Source: Desulfovibrionales bacterium (GTDB taxonomy: Bacteria > Desulfobacterota > Desulfovibrionia > Desulfovibrionales > Desulfovibrionaceae). From it: a stretch of DNA of 64,000 nucleotides. Positions 49,999 through 58,282 of the stretch are shown piece after piece. Below the pieces are notes generated by a model. That model made no database searches. It was not told where the DNA came from and worked only from the letters and a program-made list of their open reading frames with translations. The position numbers were made by a program, and so were the translations under genes. Numbering within the stretch: the stretch's first letter is position 1; each line of letters starts with the position of its first letter. The stretch spans positions 1 through 64,000 of the forward strand of contig JASGMV010000010.1 in NCBI GenBank assembly GCA_030156255.1. Direction: 5' to 3'.

Positions 49999-51274
49999 CA
50001 TCGAGGCGCTCCAGCCCAAGGAAGCCCTGGCCTACTGGCGGGACAAGGCCGCCGTCTCGGACTCCGCGTTCCGGCGGATGGACAACGTCACCCGCTCCCG
50101 AGCTTTTGCGGTCTCGGGCATGTCCCAGCTGGATCAGGTTGGGCGGGTCATGGCCGCCGTGCATGAGACATTGGCGGAAGGCAAAAGCCTCGGGAAATTC
50201 AAACAAGAGGTCGCTCCGCTTTTGATGGACGAACTCGGCCTCTCGCCCACGGTCGCCCGGCGCAAGGCCGAGTTGATCCTACGCACCAATTTGCAAAGCG
50301 CCTACATGGCCGGCCGGTACACGCAAATGATGGAGGCGGCCGAGGCCCGGCCGTATTGGCGTTATGCGGCCGTAGGCGACGCCCGCACTCGGCCCAGCCA
50401 TGCGGCCCTGCACGGGACCGTTCGCCGGTATGACGACCCGTTTTGGGGTCAATTTTATCCGCCCAATGGGTTCGCATGCCGCTGCACGGTCCAGACGCTC
50501 TCTGAGCGCCAGGCCGCGGCGCGCGGCATTGAGGTCGGCCAGGGCGTCCCGGATCGGCTGCTGTACAAGGACCCCAAAACCGGCATGGAGCACTGGGTTA
50601 CGCCCATGCCGGACGCGGGGTGGAGCGGCAACGTCGGGCAAGACTGGTTGGCCGGGCTGGCCCCGACGTTGGACGACGCCAAGCTGCAATCCATGCCCGG
50701 CGCGCACGTGTGCCCGCAGGGCAACGGCCAACACGCCGCGCCGGCCTGCTGGCTGCCGCTCGACCAGGTGGAGGAGCGGCATATCCGCAAGATTGCGGAC
50801 GGCGACATCCTTCCCGCCGGCAAAACGCAGGTGTCCTACATCGGCGCCTTTCTGGACGAGTTCGGGCTCAAATTCGGGCAGAGCAAAACGATCAACCTGC
50901 CAGGCGTGGGCAGTCCGCTAGTGATCAGCGACCGCCTGTTTTTGGACAAACGCACCAATACCTACAAGATCACCAAGGGCGGCCGGGAGCGGTACGCCAC
51001 GCTGTTGGCCCGCACCATCCTGGACCCGTGGGAGATATGGATGAGCCCGGCCAGGACCGGCGGCAAGCCCGTCGCCGTGCTCAATCTTTTTCGGCTGTTT
51101 GCGGACAAGAACGGCAAGGTGGGCGGGTTCGCGGCGTTCCGCCTCTATGGCCGCCAGTGGCAGGGGTCGACGGTGTTTGTTCCGCAGGGAAACGAACAGC
51201 GCATCCTGAAATACCTGGAGGAACAACGGCTGGAGATGAACAAGGCAGGCGTGCTGCTCTACCGGGAGCCATAA
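49988..51274 (+). CDS. Head morphogenesis protein gpF-like with C-terminal nuclease-like domain
   Basis: This 428-residue protein starts with the Mu gpF/SPP1 gp7 head morphogenesis domain (ILRTNLQSAYMAGRYTQMME, YWRYAAVGDARTRPSHAALH, FWGQFYPPNGFACRC). From about residue 320 it carries a separate domain (TNTYKITKGGRERYATLLAR, ILDPWEIWMSPARTG, GSTVFVPQGN, GVLLYREP) that resembles the PBECR-type nuclease-like tails known on phage head proteins. The tail may be injected to act in the new host; this is inference. Confidence 0.85.
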   Translation: MPVSIEALQPKEALAYWRDKAAVSDSAFRRMDNVTRSRAFAVSGMSQLDQVGRVMAAVHETLAEGKSLGKFKQEVAPLLMDELGLSPTVARRKAELILRTNLQSAYMAGRYTQMMEAAEARPYWRYAAVGDARTRPSHAALHGTVRRYDDPFWGQFYPPNGFACRCTVQTLSERQAAARGIEVGQGVPDRLLYKDPKTGMEHWVTPMPDAGWSGNVGQDWLAGLAPTLDDAKLQSMPGAHVCPQGNGQHAAPACWLPLDQVEERHIRKIADGDILPAGKTQVSYIGAFLDEFGLKFGQSKTINLPGVGSPLVISDRLFLDKRTNTYKITKGGRERYATLLARTILDPWEIWMSPARTGGKPVAVLNLFRLFADKNGKVGGFAAFRLYGRQWQGSTVFVPQGNEQRILKYLEEQRLEMNKAGVLLYREP

Positions 51275-51619
51275 AAAAAGCCCGGGCACCGGGACCCGAG
51301 CCAGCGACACCCTTGCTTACGGCCCCCCCCCGGCGGAGGTTCAGGGTACGCCGCTAGTGAGGACAAAATAACCGCTAACCCGCCGCGAGTCAAGACGGCG
51401 TTTAAAAATCGTTCTGCCGGCGCCGGGCGCCAGGGATGGGCGAATGCTCGGGGAAACCCAGTAAACAAAAAATTAAACGCCATTGCGGGCCAATGGCGGG
51501 GGTGAGGGCGGCTCCATGCGAGCGGTGAGAGAGCGGCGAAGGAATGTTGTCGAGGAGACGGCGCCCCGGAAGTCCTTCCGGGTGGGGTCGATTGTCCAAG
51601 GTGGATAGAGAGGGATCAT
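51275..51619. other. Gap between gpF and protease genes
   Basis: This 345 bp non-coding stretch is unusual within a packed late operon. It holds a hairpin reading as a minus-strand terminator (GCTCGGG...CCCGGGC followed by seven T, near 51276-51298), a run of nine C at 51323-51331, and a hairpin at 51565-51582. A promoter for the capsid genes may lie here, but none is clear. Confidence 0.5.
51565..51582 (+). repeat. Hairpin matching the terminator at 43631
   Basis: CCCGGAAG pairs with CTTCCGGG around two bases, then GTGGGGTC. The stem and the bases after it almost repeat the element at 43631-43655, but there is no T run here. It lies 38 bp before the protease gene start. Confidence 0.5.
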
Positions 51620-52567
51620 ATGGCAAAAATCACCAACATGGAAGTGTTCCGCGTCGGCCGTTGGACCGACTCCAGCGGCCACACGCGGGACTGGTCGATC
51701 GAGGATCTGCGCAAGATGGCTGGGAGCTATGATCCGGCCGCGCGCGAGGCGCCGCTGGTCGTCGGCCACCCCAAGACCAACGGCCCAGCCTATGGCTGGA
51801 TCGTCAACCCGCGCGTGGCCGGCGACCGGCTGGTGGTGGACGTCAAGGACGCGCCCGAGGCGATTATTCAGGCCATCCGCGAGGGGCGTTACCGCAAGCG
51901 GTCCATCTCGGTCGCTCCGGACGGCGCGTTGCGGCATGTCGGTTTGTTGGGCGCCGCCCCTCCGGCCGTGCCGGGCCTCAAGGAGATCGATTTGGCCGCC
52001 GCCGAGGGTGATGAGGTCTACGAGTTTGCACTGTACCCGGGCGAGAGCCCGCAATCTTTGGAGGATCACATGAGTGTCGAGGCGCAGCTGCTGCAAGCCC
52101 AGCAGCAAGTCAAGGACTTGGAGCGGCGGATCGCGGAGTTTGAGAGCGGCGCGCGCGAGGCGGAGCACTCGGCCTCGCTCAAGGCGGCTGAGGCCAAGGC
52201 CGTGGCCGCCGAAGAAAAGGCCAAGAAGGCCGAGCAGGATTTCGCGGCCTACAAGACGGCCGAGATCGCCAAAAGCCGAACGGCCCGTGTGGACGCTCTG
52301 GTGAAAAGCGGCCGCATCCTGCCGGCGGACAAGCCGCGCGTTTTGGCGTTTGCGGCGAGCCTGGCCCAAGCGGGCGCCGAGATGGATTTCGCCTCGGCCG
52401 ACGGCAAGACCGAGAAGGTCGGCCAGGATGAGGTCTACCTGCGGGAGTTCGAGGCGCGGCCGGCCAATTACACCGGCCTCCTCGACGAGGTGGCGACGTC
52501 CGAGCACGCCGCGCCTCAGGGCGGCCAAGTTGACGACAAACCCATCAACTACGCCAACAAGATTTAG
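51620..52567 (+). CDS. Prohead protease/scaffold (Mu gpI-like)
   Basis: This 315-residue protein has an N-terminal protease part (WSIEDLRKMAGSYDPAARE, PLVVGHPKTNGPAYGWIV, YRKRSISVAPDGALRHVGLL) and a C-terminal scaffold made of a long coiled coil (EAQLLQAQQQVKDLERRIAE). As in Mu gpI, the serine protease should process head proteins and the coiled coil should act as scaffold. AGAGAGGG precedes the start. Confidence 0.87.
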   Translation: MAKITNMEVFRVGRWTDSSGHTRDWSIEDLRKMAGSYDPAAREAPLVVGHPKTNGPAYGWIVNPRVAGDRLVVDVKDAPEAIIQAIREGRYRKRSISVAPDGALRHVGLLGAAPPAVPGLKEIDLAAAEGDEVYEFALYPGESPQSLEDHMSVEAQLLQAQQQVKDLERRIAEFESGAREAEHSASLKAAEAKAVAAEEKAKKAEQDFAAYKTAEIAKSRTARVDALVKSGRILPADKPRVLAFAASLAQAGAEMDFASADGKTEKVGQDEVYLREFEARPANYTGLLDEVATSEHAAPQGGQVDDKPINYANKI

Positions 52568-52575
52568 GAGGCGAC

Positions 52576-53169
52576 ATGGCTATCAACGGCAAAATCGGCG
52601 GATTTGACATTGGCGTCGAGCGCGCCTCCACCGGCGCGCATGGCCCGGTGATCCGCACCGACGCCATCGACGCCGGGACGGATACGTACCCCGTGGGCCT
52701 GATCATGGCCGACGGGGGCGCCGGCAAGGCGGTCCCCTACGCCGCAGCCACGGCCGAGGCAGTAGGGACGGGCGACGCCACGGCCGCCACGTTTACGGCG
52801 ACGCTTGCGCTTGCGCCTGCACAGCCGGGCGCCCTCGCCGTGACGGACGGCGTGGAGACGTTTGCGGACGACGGACACGGCCGCTTGACCGGCGACGCCG
52901 GCGGCTCCGGATGGATCGACTACAAGTCCGGCTCGCTGTCCGTGACCTTTGCGGCCGCGCCGGCGGAGGACGCTGCGATCACCGCCGCCTATGGCCGCAA
53001 GATCGCGGGCGTGCTGGATGAGGCTGTGGACGCATCGCACGCCACGTCGGTCAACTTGATCGTGCACGGCACGGTCAAGTCCGCCCTGCTCAAAGCCAAC
53101 ATTGCGGGCGACGCGCCCTCGGGCAGCCTTCTCCGGACGCTGCGCGAGTTGGGCGTCTACCCGGTCTAA
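52576..53169 (+). CDS. Head decoration-like protein with Ig-like module
   Basis: This 197-residue protein has an N-terminal and a C-terminal decoration part (GPVIRTDAIDAGTDTYPVGL; GVLDEAVDASHATSVNLIVH) interrupted by a beta module (FTATLALAPAQPGALAVTDG, GRLTGDAGGSGWIDYKSG) typical of phage surface proteins. It probably stabilises the capsid and faces outward. It lies between the protease and capsid genes. Confidence 0.78.
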   Translation: MAINGKIGGFDIGVERASTGAHGPVIRTDAIDAGTDTYPVGLIMADGGAGKAVPYAAATAEAVGTGDATAATFTATLALAPAQPGALAVTDGVETFADDGHGRLTGDAGGSGWIDYKSGSLSVTFAAAPAEDAAITAAYGRKIAGVLDEAVDASHATSVNLIVHGTVKSALLKANIAGDAPSGSLLRTLRELGVYPV

Positions 53170-53180
53170 GGAGGTTCAAG

Positions 53181-54200
53181 ATGTCTTTGTACTCGCAGAT
53201 CAAAGCGGCCTTCGATCCGGACGCGATCCGCCGGTATCTCACCAGCGCCTCGCCCGTGGAGTCCACGGTTGTGGACACGGTCTATCGCAAGGCCATCAAC
53301 TCGCCTCTGCCCGCCATCGGCGTGGCGGATATCCATCGTGCGGCCAAGACGGTGCCGTTGGTGACACGCGGCGGCCAGCCCATCAACGTTGGCGGCCCCA
53401 AGGGCGCGGCGGCGCTCATTGAGCCTTTGCCCATCAAGATTTTTGACGACATCACCGGGCAGGATCTCAGCAACCTGCGCATGATCGCCCCGAAGCTCGC
53501 CTCGCTCACCGCTTGGCGCACGGCCAAGCTGGATAATTTCCGGCAGGTCATCCGCGACACCACGGAGGCGATAGCCGCGCAATCCTTGACCGGCAAGATT
53601 TCATGGCCCGTGGCCCGTGACGACGGCGCCGGCTACGACACCTGGGAGTATGACTATGGCGACACCAAGAGCTATGCGCCCGAGACGTTGTGGGACGCCG
53701 CCGACATCAAGGCCGCGGCCATCCGCCGGACGCTCAAGGGCATGCGCACGTTGGTGCGCAAGGCTGGCCTGGGGGGCAAGGTGCATTATTGGGCGGGGGA
53801 GGACGCCTTCCAGGCGGCCTACTCCGTTGTGGAGTCGATGACCGCGGCGCAGGCGCTTAAAATCGCATTTAAAGTCGAAAGTAAGGATGGTGCGATCGAT
53901 TTCGGGGGGTTGCTCTTGGAGGAGATGGCCGAGACCTATCCCGATCCGCTCACCGGAGAGGATGTGCTCAAGATTCCTGCTAATGCGGTGGTGGCCTGGG
54001 CCGACGGCAGTGGCGGGTGGACGCGGTTTTACGCCGCCCTCGACGATTTGGACTCAGGCCTCCAGGCTCTGCCGCTCTTTGTCAAGACCGTAAAAGCCGA
54101 ACGTACCGGCAACATCGAACTGGTCGCCCAAAGCAAGTGTTTACCGGCGCCCGTGCCCCGCGCCACATGCTGGGCCACGGTGCTGGGCGGCGAGGAGTAA
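53181..54200 (+). CDS. Major capsid protein (gpE-type)
   Basis: This 339-residue protein reads as a phage major capsid protein E: DIHRAAKTVPLVTRGGQPIN, IKIFDDITGQDLSNLRMIAP, and WYAGE-like HYWAGEDAFQAAYS, ending in RTGNIELVAQSKCLPAPVPR. Hundreds of copies form the head shell. Its position after a decoration protein supports this. It differs from the Mu gpT pattern. Confidence 0.85.
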   Translation: MSLYSQIKAAFDPDAIRRYLTSASPVESTVVDTVYRKAINSPLPAIGVADIHRAAKTVPLVTRGGQPINVGGPKGAAALIEPLPIKIFDDITGQDLSNLRMIAPKLASLTAWRTAKLDNFRQVIRDTTEAIAAQSLTGKISWPVARDDGAGYDTWEYDYGDTKSYAPETLWDAADIKAAAIRRTLKGMRTLVRKAGLGGKVHYWAGEDAFQAAYSVVESMTAAQALKIAFKVESKDGAIDFGGLLLEEMAETYPDPLTGEDVLKIPANAVVAWADGSGGWTRFYAALDDLDSGLQALPLFVKTVKAERTGNIELVAQSKCLPAPVPRATCWATVLGGEE

Positions 54201-54206
54201 TCGGCC

Positions 54207-54635
54207 ATGCCCGCCGCCTACTGCACCGCTGACGATCTGACTGAGGTCGTGCTGCAAGCCTATCTGACCAAGGCCGAGGAATTGGCCGAGGGTATCCAGG
54301 CCAAGGCCGTGGCCGCGGCCAATAGCATGGTCGAGGATGCGCTCCGGCCGGTGTACGTGCTGCCTCTGCCCAGCGTGCCGGACACGCTCCGGCAGATCGC
54401 GGCCACGCTCGCGGCCCACAAGATCGTGGGGGCGGTCACCTCCCTGCTCAATGAGACCGAGTTTAAATTTTTGCTGGATCAGGTGCAGCAAGCGCGCAAG
54501 GCGTTGGCCCGCATCCGGGACGGCGAGGACGATCTTGGTTTCGAGCGGCTTGGCGCGGTCGAGGTCAACGACGCCAAGGTGTCGGTCATCGCGCCGGCGC
54601 GGATATTTGATCGCAAGACATGGGAGCGGTTTTGA
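54207..54635 (+). CDS. DUF1320 protein (Mu gp36-like)
   Basis: This 142-residue protein starts with AYCTADDLTEVVLQAYLTKA, the DUF1320 opening. The family is found at the head-tail junction genes of Mu-like phages and probably forms a connector. It overlaps the next gene (TGATG). Confidence 0.85.
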   Translation: MPAAYCTADDLTEVVLQAYLTKAEELAEGIQAKAVAAANSMVEDALRPVYVLPLPSVPDTLRQIAATLAAHKIVGAVTSLLNETEFKFLLDQVQQARKALARIRDGEDDLGFERLGAVEVNDAKVSVIAPARIFDRKTWERF

Positions 54636-55084
54636 TGGCCGGGTGCTCGTTCAAGATGGACATGACCGTGGCGCAACGCGCCGTCGGATCGGCCATCAGC
54701 CGGGCGCAGCGTACGCGGCGACTGGCCGCCAACATCGGCGAGGCTATGGTGTCCAGCACGCAGGAACGATTCGAGCATGGAGTCGGCCCGGACGGGACGC
54801 CGTGGAAGCCGTCCCAACGCGCCCAGCGTGAGGGCGGCAAAACGCTCGTGGACACCGCTAGGTTGCAGGGCTCCATCGCGTATGAGGCGTCCGACAGCCA
54901 TGTGGCGTGGGGGACCAACAACGTGTCTGGCCGCGCCCACCAACTGGGCGCCAAGACCGGCCGCAATCACGCGGTGGAGTTGTCGCCGCGTCCCTATTTA
55001 GGGCTCTCCGACGAAGACCTCAAAGAGATCCAAGAGATGATGCGCCAGCATATGGTCTCGTCTCTCACTGGGAGGCGATCGTGA
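54635..55084 (+). CDS. Virion morphogenesis protein (Mu gpG-like)
   Basis: This 149-residue protein contains ERFEHGVGPDGTPWKPSQRA and RPYLGLSDEDLKEIQEMMR, the signature of the gpG/phage virion morphogenesis (tail completion) family. It should join head and tail. In Mu it lies next to gpF; here it is downstream of the capsid gene. Confidence 0.87.
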   Translation: MAGCSFKMDMTVAQRAVGSAISRAQRTRRLAANIGEAMVSSTQERFEHGVGPDGTPWKPSQRAQREGGKTLVDTARLQGSIAYEASDSHVAWGTNNVSGRAHQLGAKTGRNHAVELSPRPYLGLSDEDLKEIQEMMRQHMVSSLTGRRS

Positions 55085-55617
55085 GAGCGCTCGCCGAGCA
55101 GCTCATCACCAAGGCGGCCGTGGCCGCCGGGATCGACGAGTCCGCTGTCGTGCGGTTGTCCCCGGCCGGGGAGGTGACCAAAGCCTGTCCTCGCTGTCAG
55201 GTGCAAATCCTCACCGAGCCGCTGACCCGTAAATTCCGGCGGCTCAAAAAATCGCCGACGCCGAAAACAGACGGCAAGTACCGCACTATCCTTGAACAGA
55301 TATTTGTGCGGTCGCTGTCCATCCGGGCCGAGCTGGTCTGGGACGGCGACGAGGCGGCGCTGGAGGCGGCGGTCAAGGCGTTTTTGCTGGCGTTGCCCGG
55401 CAAAGTCGCGGACGACGCCGGCAACCTGGTCACAGTGCGGCCGTCCCGAGCGGAGCGATCCGGATACGAGCCGCCTATGGTTGAGGTCGTCGCGCGCCGC
55501 CGCGCCGCGATCCATATCGTGTTTACGGGCCGGATCACCCGGGAGACGGTCACGGTCATGATTACCGACGTCAACATCAAGGACGGCGTCGACTACAAGG
55601 AGGCCGACAATGGCTAA
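55081..55617 (+). CDS. Hypothetical structural protein (Mu gp37 position)
   Basis: This 178-residue protein starts at GTG overlapping the previous stop. It has a CPRCQVQI cysteine pair near residue 37 and a beta-rich second half (RRRAAIHIVFTGRITRETV). Position between gpG and the sheath suggests a head-tail joining part (gp37-like). No motif proves it. Confidence 0.65.
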   Translation: MRALAEQLITKAAVAAGIDESAVVRLSPAGEVTKACPRCQVQILTEPLTRKFRRLKKSPTPKTDGKYRTILEQIFVRSLSIRAELVWDGDEAALEAAVKAFLLALPGKVADDAGNLVTVRPSRAERSGYEPPMVEVVARRRAAIHIVFTGRITRETVTVMITDVNIKDGVDYKEADNG

Positions 55618-55798
55618 GAAGAGCGTCACGCTGGCGCTGGTTGAGGAGTGGGCCAAAGAGGCCGGGGTCAAGGCCTGGGAGCTGGCGGCCCTGCGCCGAG
55701 CGGCCGGCTGGCTCGCCGGCAAGCACGTGACCCAGGATGATTTCGATGACGCATTGACCCGGCTCCGAGCCCGGACGGTCGGCGGCGGGCGCATCTAG
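55610..55798 (+). CDS. Small hypothetical protein (Mu gp38 position)
   Basis: This 62-residue helical protein (VTLALVEEWAKEAGVKAWEL, AAGWLAGKHVTQDDFDDAL) overlaps the previous gene by 8 bp and is followed 9 bp later by the sheath gene. A small gene stands at this place in Mu too. Its role is unknown. Confidence 0.65.
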   Translation: MAKKSVTLALVEEWAKEAGVKAWELAALRRAAGWLAGKHVTQDDFDDALTRLRARTVGGGRI

Positions 55799-55807
55799 GA
55801 GGCGCAT

Positions 55808-57499
55808 ATGGGCGATGTATATGAGTATCTGGTGGACGGATCCTCGGGTCTGACGCCCGGGAGTGTCGAGGGGACCGCCCTGGTGGCCGGGGTGTGCTCC
55901 GTCGGAACGGTGGGCAAGGGCTACCTCATGGGGCCGGACTCGGACGTGGAGGACACGCTGGGCGTCGGCCCGCTGGCGGACGCCATGCGCGATGTATTGG
56001 CGACCGCGGGCCAAGACGCGGTGGTCATCGCCGTGCCCGTGACCGGGCAGTCCGGCGGGTACATCTCCAATCTGGCGCATACCGGGACCGGCCCGGATGC
56101 AGCGATCTCTGGCGTGGCCGCGGCCAACGCCGACGTGGTCGTGCGCATCGCCGCAAGCGGCGCGCTCGGGACGGCGACCTACGAGTTGTCCCTGGACGGC
56201 GGCGACACATATACGGACCCCGCAGCCACCGAGTCCGACGGACAGGTAACCATCAGCGCCACCGGGACCACCCTGGTGCTCGGGGCCGGCGACCAGGTCG
56301 CCGGCGACACGTACAGCTACGTGGTGCGCACGCCCATCGGCCCTATCTCCAAGGTGGGTGACGGGCCGTCCGTCTCGGCCTCGGGCGATCCCCTGGCCGC
56401 GGCGCAGGTGGAACTGGTCATCGTGTCCGGGGGCGGGCTCAACGAGGGCACTTACAAATTGTCCGTGGACGGCGGCGACAACTACGGATCGACCAAAACC
56501 ATTCCGTTGGACGGGGCGCTGGCCGTGGGCTCCACCGGTGTGACCATCACGTTTGCCGACGACACGTATGTGACCGGCGACACCTATACCTTTGACGTCT
56601 TGGCTCCGGTCCCCACGATCACGGACGTGATCGACGCCATCGAGACGCCGCTGGAGTTGTACGACGTGGAGTTCGTCTACGTGGTCGGCCCGAGCGACTC
56701 GGTGGATTGGGCGGCCGTGGGCGTGGTGGCGGACGAGCTGTGGGACAAGCACCGGCCGACGTTTTTCAAATTGGAGACCCGTATGCCCTACGACGATGAG
56801 GACATCGACGACTGGGTGGCGGCGCTGGTCGAGGAGCAGGCAGACTTTTCTCACCGTTTTGTCCAGGTGATCGCCGCCTATGGCGAGGTGGTGGACTCCT
56901 CGGGTTACTCCAAAGTGCGCAACTGGGCCGGGCTCCAGGCCGGGCGGGTCATTGGATTGTCTGTGCAGCGGGCGGCCGGCCGGGTGCGCGATGGCGGGAT
57001 CAGCCAAGGCACGCTGCCCGATGACTACAAGTCCGCGCATCAATCCACCTTGGAGGACGCTAGGTACGTGACGGCCCGGACCTATGCGGGGTTGTCCTCG
57101 GCGTATTGGGGCGACTCCAAGACCATGGCCGAGGATACGAGCGACTATCAGTATGAGCCGGTGTTGCGCACGGTGTTCAAGGCCGTCCGTCTCGGCCGCA
57201 AGCAGGCGCTCAAGAGTATGTACGACGAGGTGGGCGACGCGCTGCTCGGCGAGGACGCCTCGGGCCTCGCCTACCTCAAGGCCAACCTGGAGCATGGCCT
57301 CGACTCCATGGTGGCGGCCATACCGCAGGAGCTGGCCGCGTATGTGGTCACGATCCCGGCCGGCCAGGACATCGTCAACAACGGCGTGGCGGTCACCTAC
57401 ACACTTATCGGCATCCCCATCATCCGCAAGATCAGCTTGTATGCCCGTTACGTGTACGCGGGCAGTTCGTTTGATCCCCGGATGGAGTCGGAGGCGTAA
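55808..57499 (+). CDS. Contractile tail sheath protein with two Ig-like inserts
   Basis: This 563-residue protein is the likely tail sheath (DUF2586-type, Mu gpL equivalent). The C-terminal half has the sheath pattern (SKVRNWAGLQAGRVIGLSVQ, DYKSAHQSTLEDARYVTART, PIIRKISLYARYVY). Residues about 110-290 carry two similar beta modules: ATYELSLDGGDTYTDP...GDTYSYVVRTP and GTYKLSVDGGDNYGST...GDTYTFDVLAP. These would project from the tail surface. The sheath contracts to drive DNA delivery. Confidence 0.85.
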   Translation: MGDVYEYLVDGSSGLTPGSVEGTALVAGVCSVGTVGKGYLMGPDSDVEDTLGVGPLADAMRDVLATAGQDAVVIAVPVTGQSGGYISNLAHTGTGPDAAISGVAAANADVVVRIAASGALGTATYELSLDGGDTYTDPAATESDGQVTISATGTTLVLGAGDQVAGDTYSYVVRTPIGPISKVGDGPSVSASGDPLAAAQVELVIVSGGGLNEGTYKLSVDGGDNYGSTKTIPLDGALAVGSTGVTITFADDTYVTGDTYTFDVLAPVPTITDVIDAIETPLELYDVEFVYVVGPSDSVDWAAVGVVADELWDKHRPTFFKLETRMPYDDEDIDDWVAALVEEQADFSHRFVQVIAAYGEVVDSSGYSKVRNWAGLQAGRVIGLSVQRAAGRVRDGGISQGTLPDDYKSAHQSTLEDARYVTARTYAGLSSAYWGDSKTMAEDTSDYQYEPVLRTVFKAVRLGRKQALKSMYDEVGDALLGEDASGLAYLKANLEHGLDSMVAAIPQELAAYVVTIPAGQDIVNNGVAVTYTLIGIPIIRKISLYARYVYAGSSFDPRMESEA

Positions 57500-57508
57500 G
57501 GAGGCGAT

Positions 57509-57937
57509 ATGGCGATCAACGGCAACCTCTATGACTGGGAGTCGGTGACGATCCAGCTCCCCTCGGGGACGGCCATCGGCGTCACCGAGATATCCTATAG
57601 CGACGAGCGCCCCTTGGAGTCCCGGTACGGCAAGGGCGCCAAGCCTCGTGGATATGGACGTAAAAACTACAAGGCCAGCGGTTCCCTGAAATTGGACCGC
57701 GACGAGTATGAGTGGCTGCGCACGGCATTGGGCGGCAGCGTGTACGCGGGCGATCCTTTCGCGATTGTCGTGAGCTACGCCAATGACGATCAGGACACCG
57801 TGACCGATGTCCTGCCCGACTGCAAAATCAGCAAAAACGACACCTCGGCCAAGTCGGACGACGACAACGCCGGGGCCGTCTCGTTGGATTTCACGATCTT
57901 TTCGCCGATTCGCTGGAACGGCGAGCCGGCGTATTAA
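57509..57937 (+). CDS. Tail tube protein
   Basis: This 142-residue protein directly follows the sheath gene, as expected for the inner tube of a contractile tail. It is beta-rich (YDWESVTIQLPSGTAIGVTE, GRKNYKASGSLKLDRDEYEW, LPDCKISKNDTSAK). GGAGG precedes the ATG. Confidence 0.83.
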   Translation: MAINGNLYDWESVTIQLPSGTAIGVTEISYSDERPLESRYGKGAKPRGYGRKNYKASGSLKLDRDEYEWLRTALGGSVYAGDPFAIVVSYANDDQDTVTDVLPDCKISKNDTSAKSDDDNAGAVSLDFTIFSPIRWNGEPAY

Positions 57938-57967
57938 CCTGTAATTCTTGGCTATGAGGACCAGAAA

Positions 57968-58282
57968 ATGGCGGAAGAAACGAAAAACACGGAAGCACAG
58001 GCGTACACGGCCTTTGATCACTCTTTTGAGGACCGCTTTTCCGGGGGCGACACCGTGGCGGTGTCCTACCGTTTCCGGCGGCCGACGCCTCAGGAAGTGG
58101 GACGGGCGCAGAAGCAGGTGCTGAAGGACAGCTCCCAGGCCATGCGCAACCTCTGCATCGGATGCGTCCATGCGGAGGACAAGGCCAAAATGGTGGCGGA
58201 CTTCGAAGCCTATCCCGGCCTGCCCGTGACCATGGGGACGGCTATTTTCGGGTCCATCGGGGTGGGCAGCTTGGGAAACTGA
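57968..58282 (+). CDS. Tail assembly chaperone, short form (gpG-type)
   Basis: This 104-residue protein lies between tube and tape-measure genes, the fixed place of tail chaperones. It has YRFRRPTPQEVGRAQKQVLK and ends SIGVGSLGN just before a UGA. The last sense codons form a GGGAAAC slippery site, so a fraction of ribosomes should shift into the next frame and make a longer form. Confidence 0.8.
   Translation: MAEETKNTEAQAYTAFDHSFEDRFSGGDTVAVSYRFRRPTPQEVGRAQKQVLKDSSQAMRNLCIGCVHAEDKAKMVADFEAYPGLPVTMGTAIFGSIGVGSLGN
58273..58279 (+). other. Predicted -1 ribosomal frameshift site
   Basis: GGGAAAC stands in the reading phase G-GGA-AAC immediately before the stop codon at 58280-58282. It fits the X-XXY-YYZ rule. 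Slipping back one base gives CTG-ATG-ATC and joins the following reading frame. Lambda uses GGGAAAG in the equivalent gene pair. Confidence 0.8.

Noticed and set aside
55577-58171. An 864-codon leftward ORF opposite the tail genes
   Set aside because: Antisense shadow; His/Arg/Gly-rich composition, and it crosses several recognised genes.
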